The position numbers and the translations under genes were made by a program. 59,068 bases of DNA from Virgibacillus oceani (GTDB taxonomy: Bacteria > Bacillota > Bacilli > Bacillales > Amphibacillaceae), in contig NZ_BMFR01000018.1 of NCBI RefSeq assembly GCF_014638995.1, positions 1-59,068 on the forward strand, read 5' to 3'. Of the stretch, positions 53,779 through 59,068 are shown piece by piece. The notes under the pieces were generated by a model. The model worked only from the letters and a program-made list of their open reading frames with translations. It made no database searches and was not told the DNA's origin. Positions within the stretch are counted from its first letter, which is position 1, and each line of letters opens with the position of its first letter.

Positions 53779-54666
53779 GTGGATAAAAAGCTGAAAAAAT
53801 TAAAAAATGAATATAAAAACACCCCTATTCCAGAAGATTTGGATAAGGTGGTACAACAGGCAATCAAACAAAATAAGAAAAAGCGGCTGCATCCTAATTC
53901 TAAATGGTTCATCGGATTAGCAGCAGCAGTGATTATTTTCATGGTAAGCATCAATACGAGTACTGCCGTTGCACAAAGCCTGTCAAAAATACCTGTTGTC
54001 GGCTCGATTGTAGAGGTTTTGACAGTACTGGAAATCCATGTGAATGAGGATAATTTTAATGTAAATGTAAAGGTTCCACAGTTAAACAATCTGGAAAACA
54101 AAGACCTCGAAACAAGTCTTAACCAAAAGTATCTGGAGGAAAATAAAGAACTGTACCAGTCATTTTCCGAAAAAATGAAGGAAATGAAAAAAACTGGTAA
54201 TGGGCACTTAAGTGTAGATGCAAGCTATAATGTACTGACAAATGATGACGTTATATTCTCAATCAAACGAACGGTTGTGGAGACACAGGCTTCAGCATAC
54301 ACGACCAACAAATTCGATACGGTTGATAAACAAAAACAAATCATGCTGACACTGCCAATTTTATTTAAAAATGATCATTATATTAACGCAATTAGTGAAA
54401 TAATAAAAGAACAAATGCGTGAACAAATGAAAAATGATCCAGGTGTCATCTATTGGCTAAGCAATGCGGGTAATGAAGAATTACCTGCCGAAGAGCTGTT
54501 TAATCAGATTGACGCGAACCAGAATTTCTACATTAATGATCAGCATAAATTGGTTATTGCATTTAACGAGTATGAAGTGGCTCCAGGCTATATGGGGGCG
54601 GTTGAATTCGTCATTCCAACAGAGAAAATCGAAAATCTCTTAGTCGGTAATAAATATATACAATAG
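53779..54666 (+). CDS. rsiV: Anti-sigma factor RsiV, lysozyme sensor
   Basis: 295 aa. Cytoplasmic N-terminus (KKLKKLKNEYKNTPIPEDL) holds SigV; a TM near residues 43-62; then a cleavage-type AVA at 63-65, matching the signal-peptidase site used in RsiV. The external DUF3298/DUF4163 domain (VETQASAYTTNKF, YWLSNAGNEELPAEELF, VIAFNEYEVAPGYMGAVEF) binds lysozyme in the known system. GTG 53779 follows GGGGGA. Sequence parallels B. subtilis RsiV to the last residues (LLVGNKYIQ). Confidence 0.92.
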   Translation: MDKKLKKLKNEYKNTPIPEDLDKVVQQAIKQNKKKRLHPNSKWFIGLAAAVIIFMVSINTSTAVAQSLSKIPVVGSIVEVLTVLEIHVNEDNFNVNVKVPQLNNLENKDLETSLNQKYLEENKELYQSFSEKMKEMKKTGNGHLSVDASYNVLTNDDVIFSIKRTVVETQASAYTTNKFDTVDKQKQIMLTLPILFKNDHYINAISEIIKEQMREQMKNDPGVIYWLSNAGNEELPAEELFNQIDANQNFYINDQHKLVIAFNEYEVAPGYMGAVEFVIPTEKIENLLVGNKYIQ

Positions 54667-54741
54667 ACGTTTTCCATACGGCCACAATGGGAAATAACCA
54701 ATCATAGACAACAATGGCAAAAACATCCGGGGGAATTTTTG

Positions 54742-55653
54742 ATGAGACAACGAAAACATTTAAATCGCAAAGGAAAATGGCTGGTGTTTGCGATTATGAC
54801 AATAACGGCATTTATTATTGCGGTATTAGTAGGTGATCATGAAGCCACAAAAGCGAAACAAAGCAGTGAACCCATTTCATCGCTATCCGCTGCACCGATC
54901 ATACCTACATTTGAGTCTAAGGAGGAATTTTCCAACTCCGCCTTAAACCAGTCAATTAAAGAAAAAAGTTTGGAGGAAAAGGAAGCATTAATTGCCGAAA
55001 AACGAAAAGATCAGCGGGAAAAGGAGCAGCAGACAAAAGCAATCTATTTAACATTTGATGATGGACCGACATCGCATACGGACCAGCTGCTGGATATCCT
55101 TGATCAATATGAAATGCAGGCAACCTTTTTCATGCTTGGTCCAAATATAAAGCAGTATCCAGATGCAGTGAAGCGGATGGCGAATGAGAAGTTTGGACTG
55201 GGGTTGCACGGGATATCACACAATATTCATGACATCTACCAAAACAGTCAATCACCTACGAAAGAAATGAAAGAGGCACAGCAGATTTTAGAGAACGTTA
55301 CTGGTATTCATTCGCCATTAATTCGCCTCCCCTATGGAAGTGTGCCATATTTGACAGAGGAAATGCGGTATTCACTATATCAGCATGAATTTACCATATG
55401 GGATTGGAATGTTGATAGTGAAGACTGGGAACTTGGTGATGCGCGTTATGTGCAAACCACCATAAAGGAAATCGAGGAGCTTGAACAATCCGGGCAGACT
55501 CCGGTTGTGCTATTGCATGATAAAAAGGAAACGATAACCCATTTGCCGAAACTGTTGAGCTACCTAAAGAATAATGGTTATCATACAGAAAAAATTACAA
55601 AGGAAATACCCGCATTAACGTTTACATGCAATGGAAGATGTTATGCGATTTAA
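54742..55653 (+). CDS. Membrane-anchored polysaccharide deacetylase (PdaV-like)
   Basis: 303 aa. TM near residues 14-32, a charged coiled linker, then a NodB domain: AIYLTFDDGPTSHTDQLLD (catalytic Asp), LGLHGISHNIHD (H-x3-H metal ligands), IRLPYGSVPY and IWDWNVDSEDW. Predicted to deacetylate peptidoglycan N-acetylglucosamine, which blocks lysozyme. In the sigV-rsiV setting this matches the PdaV type of clostridia rather than the acetyltransferase OatA of B. subtilis. ATG 54742 after GGGGGAA. Confidence 0.9.
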   Translation: MRQRKHLNRKGKWLVFAIMTITAFIIAVLVGDHEATKAKQSSEPISSLSAAPIIPTFESKEEFSNSALNQSIKEKSLEEKEALIAEKRKDQREKEQQTKAIYLTFDDGPTSHTDQLLDILDQYEMQATFFMLGPNIKQYPDAVKRMANEKFGLGLHGISHNIHDIYQNSQSPTKEMKEAQQILENVTGIHSPLIRLPYGSVPYLTEEMRYSLYQHEFTIWDWNVDSEDWELGDARYVQTTIKEIEELEQSGQTPVVLLHDKKETITHLPKLLSYLKNNGYHTEKITKEIPALTFTCNGRCYAI

Positions 55654-55677
55654 ACTAGATTTTAGGGGCGTATAGAA

Positions 55678-56319
55678 GTGTTTAAAAAAGTACTTGCACC
55701 GCCATTTATCATTTTGATGGCATCCTTTGCGCTGTCAGGGTGCAATCACGATGCAGAATTGGCGGAAAAAATTCATACAAAACTGGAAAAATCGGCACAG
55801 CTTGAGAAAGCATTTACTCAGGATCAGCAAAATCTTTTAAAGCTTAGTCAGAAAGAAAAGCTAACCTATGACGAAATCGGTTCGCTCACAATCGCTCAGG
55901 ACCGTGAACTAAAGAGAAAAATAGATGAAGCAGAAGAATATAATGCAAACATGACTCAGCTTTTGCAAGACACAAAGGAAAGCTTTGATGAGGCATATCG
56001 GCAAGTTTTAACTATCCATCCAGCAGTTAATAAAATAGAACAGCCGGAGGAAAAGAATCAAGCGAATAAGCTGATAAAATTAATGGAAAAACGCCATGAT
56101 GAGATGGGACACTATTACAAGCAATACACAGAACTTCTACAGCTAAACCACGGCCTTTATGACTTAATTAGGGAAGAAGAGGTTAATCCAGATGAAATTG
56201 ATGACCAAATCGCAGCAATCAATCAAGCAAATAATGAAATGCTAAAGACAGAAAAACAATTTAACCAATACACAAACAAATACAACAAAGCTAAAAAAAA
56301 ATATACCTATAAATTGTAA
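55678..56319 (+). CDS. YkyA-like cell-wall-binding lipoprotein
   Basis: 213 aa. Lipobox LSGC after hydrophobic PPFIILMASFA; the rest is predicted alpha-helical coiled coil (KLEKSAQLEKAFTQDQQNLLKLSQKEK, YNKAKKKYTYKL). Matches the YkyA family (PF10368). Starts with GTG about 25 bases after the deacetylase, so it is the fourth gene of the sigV operon. Likely an envelope protein. Confidence 0.85.
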   Translation: MFKKVLAPPFIILMASFALSGCNHDAELAEKIHTKLEKSAQLEKAFTQDQQNLLKLSQKEKLTYDEIGSLTIAQDRELKRKIDEAEEYNANMTQLLQDTKESFDEAYRQVLTIHPAVNKIEQPEEKNQANKLIKLMEKRHDEMGHYYKQYTELLQLNHGLYDLIREEEVNPDEIDDQIAAINQANNEMLKTEKQFNQYTNKYNKAKKKYTYKL

Positions 56320-56380
56320 CAAGGGATCCCATTGTCACGCTATATCTCCTTTAAAAAGGCAGCAGCATACTAGTGGAACT

Positions 56381-56509
56381 GCTCTATTGGTTGATTATTT
56401 AAGGGTATAATCGCGAATCTGCCGTGTATGACTTTCTGTCGGCAAATTTCTTTTGGAATTATTTGCGGATCTGCCGTGGGTGACGCTCTTTCGGTTGATT
56501 TCTTTTGGA
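56381..56509. repeat. 52-base tandem repeat, two full and one partial copy
   Basis: Copies at 56413-56457 and 56465-56509 share 36 of 45 bases (core TCTGCCGTG and TTTCTTTTGGA). A third partial copy (GCTCTATTGGTTGATT, 56381-56404) is in register at exactly 2 x 52. Non-coding; lies between the sigV operon and the lyase gene. Not a CRISPR array, as there are no unique spacers. Confidence 0.8.
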
Positions 56510-56569
56510 TATAAAGAACCCCTGTTAATCTTGTGTATGTGATAAAAAAGACAATACTCAGCAAAAATA

Positions 56570-56610
56570 AACCGCATGAAACCAAACTAATACACTTGAT
56601 TCATGCGGTT
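56570..56610. terminator. Terminator of the lyase gene
   Basis: 11-bp arms AACCGCATGAA/TTCATGCGGTT. A T-rich tract follows on the minus strand. Confidence 0.75.
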
Positions 56611-56664
56611 GTATATTAACAATTTGTATTTAATTCCATTTATTTTCCACCATGCATCTTGTTG

Positions 56665-57870
56665 TTATTTTAAATTCTCCACTTGAAGATCTGCTTCCAC
56701 TTTATCCAACGCCAGTTTCAAGTCCTTTATTATATCCGTACTATCTTCAAGCCCAACGGATAGCCTAATTAATCCGTCCGTTATGCCAAATTTGACTCTT
56801 TCCTCCGGCGGGATTGCTGCATGTGTCATCGAAGCAGGGTGCTGGACCAATGTTTCCGGGTCACCTAAGCTGAATGAAATCATTGCAAGCTCTAGATTAT
56901 TTATTAAAGCTTTTCCCGCTTCGACTCCTCCTTTCACTTCAAACGAAACAATCCCCCCCATCCCTTTCATTTGTTTCTTCGCTAAATGATGTTGTGCATG
57001 TGAAGCTAAACCAGGATAAAAAACATTTTGAATCATTGGATGTGATTCAAGAAACTCGGCTGCTTGCTGGGCATTGCTACAATGTTTATCCATACGTAAT
57101 CCAAGCGTTTTTAATCCACGGATTATTAAATAAGCATCCCAAGCATTTAGATTTTGCCCTAAATTCCCCATAAATTTTTTACGCATTGTTTGTATAATAT
57201 TTTTATCACCTACAACAAATCCTGCCAATACATCTCCATGACCGTTTATATACTTTGTTGCACTGTGCAATACAATATCCGCTCCATATTCCAGAGGATT
57301 TTGCAGATAGGGGCTCATAAACGTGTTATCAACAATCAGCGGAATTTCAACAGATTTGCAAAGTGTAGCGATTTCTTCTATATCAAGTATGGTAAGACAA
57401 GGGTTAGACGGTGTTTCGATATAAATTGCTTTCGTGTTTGGCCGGATTGCATCGTGTATTTGCTGAACAGATGTACAATCAACAAAGCTTGCTTCAATTC
57501 CGAACCGTGGTGCAAGCGATTCCATAAAACTATATGTCCCGCCATAGACATCCTTCGTGACAATCACATGGTCGCCATTTTGTAAAAACGTTAGCAATGC
57601 TGTTGATATAGCAGCCATACCGCTGGCCAGCCCCAAGCAATCTTCGCCACCCTCTAATAAGGCAATTTTCTTCTCTAGTGTTCGAACCGTGGGATTGCCA
57701 TACCGGCCATAACAGACACCTTCTTTCTCGCCCGAAACAACTGCCTCTGCCGCTTCCGAATCTGGAAAGGCATACGCAACTGCAGGTGTGATCGATTGAG
57801 TTACCATTCCAGTTTCAGCATCGGGATATAAGCCTTCATGAATTATCTTTGTCCCCTGTTTCCATTCCAT
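56665..57870 (-). CDS. PLP-dependent trans-sulfuration / methionine gamma-lyase-like enzyme
   Basis: 401 aa of the Cys/Met metabolism PLP family. PLP Lys in LHSATKYINGHGD, phosphate cup EGGEDCLGLASGMAAIST, and YGRYGNPTVRTLEKK and YGGTYSF segments. The YGGT lacks the Cys of classical Pseudomonas methionine gamma-lyase (YGCT), so cystathionine gamma-synthase or gamma-lyase, or a broad gamma-lyase, remains possible. AAAGGTG precedes the ATG. A GntR gene lies just upstream, sharing an operator, which suggests catabolic rather than biosynthetic use. Confidence 0.85.
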   Translation of the reverse strand: MEWKQGTKIIHEGLYPDAETGMVTQSITPAVAYAFPDSEAAEAVVSGEKEGVCYGRYGNPTVRTLEKKIALLEGGEDCLGLASGMAAISTALLTFLQNGDHVIVTKDVYGGTYSFMESLAPRFGIEASFVDCTSVQQIHDAIRPNTKAIYIETPSNPCLTILDIEEIATLCKSVEIPLIVDNTFMSPYLQNPLEYGADIVLHSATKYINGHGDVLAGFVVGDKNIIQTMRKKFMGNLGQNLNAWDAYLIIRGLKTLGLRMDKHCSNAQQAAEFLESHPMIQNVFYPGLASHAQHHLAKKQMKGMGGIVSFEVKGGVEAGKALINNLELAMISFSLGDPETLVQHPASMTHAAIPPEERVKFGITDGLIRLSVGLEDSTDIIKDLKLALDKVEADLQVENLK

Positions 57871-57889
57871 ATGAACTTCACCTTTTCAT

Positions 57890-57909
57890 TTTGTATAATT
57901 GTATACAAT
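57890..57909. promoter_or_regulatory. GntR operator before the lyase gene
   Basis: TTTGTATAATTGTATACA, identical over 18 bases to 58653-58670. Contains the perfect palindrome ATTGTATACAAT. Confidence 0.8.
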
Positions 57910-57950
57910 TTATTATAAAATGAAACATATACCCTAAAATGGAATATATG

Positions 57951-58634
57951 TTAGTTTTGCTTAACAAACTGCGAATTCTTGATTCTTTCAATTGCTGCTT
58001 CCATACTGCTATTCACATGATCTTGTGCAAACAACTCCGCTTTCTCCAGGTCACCTTTTTCAATATAATCAAGTATCAATGCATGATCATCCTTGTTTTT
58101 GTCAAGCTGCTCTGCCCTATTTATTAGACCTAATCGACGGTATCGGTTAATATGGTCATTAAGCAGGTTCAATAATTTTGTTGCAGTTTTATTACCGCTT
58201 ATTTCATATAAATACGTATGAAATTTCATACCGAAATAAACTTGATCCTCTTGTATACCTTGTACTTCAGCATCTTCTATCATTTTTGTAATATGCTTTA
58301 AATACGTAATATCCTTTTTCGTTGCACGTTCCGCTGCATCCCTAGCTACAAGTCCTTCCAGTCTGCTGCGAATCATAAATATTTCTTTTGCTTCCGTAGC
58401 TGAAATAGGGGCTACTTTTAACCTGCCGTTCTGTTTTCTCACCAATAATTCTTCATGTTCCAACTGCTGCAAGGCTCCCCGTAATGGTGTTCTGCTGACA
58501 TCAAGCTCCTTTGCCAGGCTCTCTTCCACAACATTTTCGTTAGGCTGCAGACTGCCAGTTATAATTTTTTGCTTGATTTGTTCATAAACAAAATCTTTTG
58601 TCACAACCCGCACATTGCGATCACCACTGGACAT
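57951..58634 (-). CDS. GntR-family regulator (FadR subgroup)
   Basis: 227 aa from ATG 58634. Winged helix FVYEQIKQKIITGSLQPNENVVEESLAKELDVSRTPLRGALQQLEHEELLVRKQ, then an FCD domain with HTYLYEISGNKTATKLL and the His/Asp pattern that may bind a metal or small acid. It lies directly upstream of the trans-sulfuration lyase, and the same 18-base operator precedes both genes, so it likely represses both itself and the lyase. Confidence 0.9.
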   Translation of the reverse strand: MSSGDRNVRVVTKDFVYEQIKQKIITGSLQPNENVVEESLAKELDVSRTPLRGALQQLEHEELLVRKQNGRLKVAPISATEAKEIFMIRSRLEGLVARDAAERATKKDITYLKHITKMIEDAEVQGIQEDQVYFGMKFHTYLYEISGNKTATKLLNLLNDHINRYRRLGLINRAEQLDKNKDDHALILDYIEKGDLEKAELFAQDHVNSSMEAAIERIKNSQFVKQN

Positions 58635-58652
58635 TCCTCTTAGCACCTTCTC

Positions 58653-58672
58653 TTTGTATAATTGTATACAGT
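58653..58672. promoter_or_regulatory. GntR operator before the regulator gene
   Basis: Second copy of TTTGTATAATTGTATACA, upstream of the gntR start, so autoregulation is likely. Confidence 0.78.
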
Positions 58673-58785
58673 TATTTTGCCTGAATCGTTCATGTTTGTC
58701 AATGTCTGATTACTCTAAATTGAAACTTATATTCATGCTAACCCGTAAAATTATAGTGGCTAAATTTTTTAAAGGAGGAAATCAA

Positions 58786-58983
58786 ATAAAACCCCTAACT
58801 AAAAAGCGTTCAAAAGCATTTGCAATAGACTTCATCCTTTCCACCACAGTAACTGCAGATTTGGAGTTTGCATTGCGAAAGAAGATTAAAAATGTAATGG
58901 TCCATGCATTGGTCACCCCTTCACTTGTTATGTGGACATTAGAGTATGCACAACTAAGGCAGAGCGGCCAAACGAAGCTTTAA
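58786..58983 (+). pseudogene. Truncated RDD-family membrane protein
   Basis: After AAAGGAGGA the frame begins at ATA (58786), where ATG would be expected: KPLTKKRSKAFAIDFILSTT ... VHALVTPSLVMWTLEYAQLR ... SGQTKL, stop. The KKRxKAFxIDF start and TLEYAQL...GQT pattern is the N-terminal part of an RDD protein. The rest is missing, and a palindromic repeat starts 3 bases after the stop. Lost start codon plus lost C-terminus make it a likely pseudogene. Confidence 0.75.
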
Positions 58984-58985
58984 GC

Positions 58986-59020
58986 GGGACAAGGGGTCAG
59001 CGGGACAAGGGGTCAGACCC
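58986..59020. repeat. Palindromic repeat, double left arm
   Basis: GGGACAAGGGGTCAGC followed by GGGACAAGGGGTCAGACCC, whose right arm is shortened. Located at the 3' break of the RDD relic. Confidence 0.92.
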
Positions 59021-59068
59021 ACTAGCGTTGCACAGCTTACAGAAACTGTAAATTAGTAATTTGTATAT

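Noticed and set aside
56381..56509. Possible CRISPR array
   Set aside because: The units are directly adjacent, imperfect and not separated by unique spacers. No cas genes in the window.
56370..56585. Two short minus-strand frames across the tandem repeat
   Set aside because: They owe their length to the repeat, overlap each other and lack ribosome sites.

Overview
The window is low-GC chromosomal DNA from an endospore-forming member of the Bacillaceae. The best fit is a moderately halophilic or marine genus such as Oceanobacillus, Virgibacillus or Lentibacillus. Evidence for this: a CotA spore-coat laccase, Bacillus-type ClpP, LutRABC, GuaC, YkpA and SigV/RsiV homologues, strong AGGAGG-type ribosome binding sites, a perfect 7-1-7 Fur box, and a DUF1538 membrane protein of a kind linked to cation/proton antiport. 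Genus is an inference. No rRNA, tRNA, CRISPR array, prophage or complete insertion sequence was seen.

Layout. 1-9.3 kb: a secreted glycerophosphodiesterase, an ECF sigma factor cotranscribed with a ClpP paralogue, cotA, small hydrophilic proteins, a CBS protein, an ABC exporter pair and a YlmA-type ATPase. 9.3-16 kb: a Fur-box-controlled iron-siderophore lipoprotein divergent from a ferredoxin-NADP reductase, the PanF/YhdT pair, a Mistic homologue, an ArsR-SRPBCC pair and an ABM monooxygenase. 16-19.3 kb: the most unusual locus. A 22-residue Lys/Trp/Cys peptide gene, too short for routine gene calling, lies between a membrane HD-GYP gene and a PqqD-M50 peptidase followed by a CxxxCxxCC (YkgJ) protein. 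All four genes are on the minus strand. 19.4-28 kb: an unknown membrane/secreted pair, guaC, a CAP protein, lutRABC and a YdjM-like hydrolase framed by palindromic repeats. 28-33 kb: flavin oxidoreductases with an HxlR regulator, and an orphan membrane-tethered PstS-like protein. 33.6-36.5 kb: a small tyrosine recombinase followed by a double DUF1538 membrane protein and a tandem PII-like protein. 36.6-46 kb: a DUF6179/DUF6323-like pair, a GNAT protein, a chemoreceptor, YvrL-like, peptide deformylase, VOC, MOSC and DinB proteins. 46-53 kb: ABC-F ATPase YkpA, a VWA/HTH divergent pair, an aldo-keto reductase, an M23 peptidase and an SGNH hydrolase. 53-59 kb: a sigV-rsiV-polysaccharide deacetylase-lipoprotein lysozyme-response operon, then a methionine/cystathionine lyase-like enzyme with a GntR regulator that share an operator.

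Two themes cross the window. First, a family of palindromes with arms GGGACAAGGGGTC/GACCCCTTGTCCC occurs at least eight times, usually touching stop codons. Degenerate relatives are also present. Two truncated genes (a WYL-regulator tail and an RDD-family head) end exactly at copies, and one intact gene is bracketed by two near-identical copies. Second, there is gene decay: a PEP-synthase/Rph N-terminal relic and a small ORF broken at a poly-T tract.

The best candidate for an undescribed system is the peptide/PqqD-M50/YkgJ cluster at about 15.97-18.05 kb, possibly including the HD-GYP gene. It looks like a minimal ribosomal-peptide or peptide-signal maturation locus. This is a hypothesis from gene content. 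Neither a product nor an exporter is visible.
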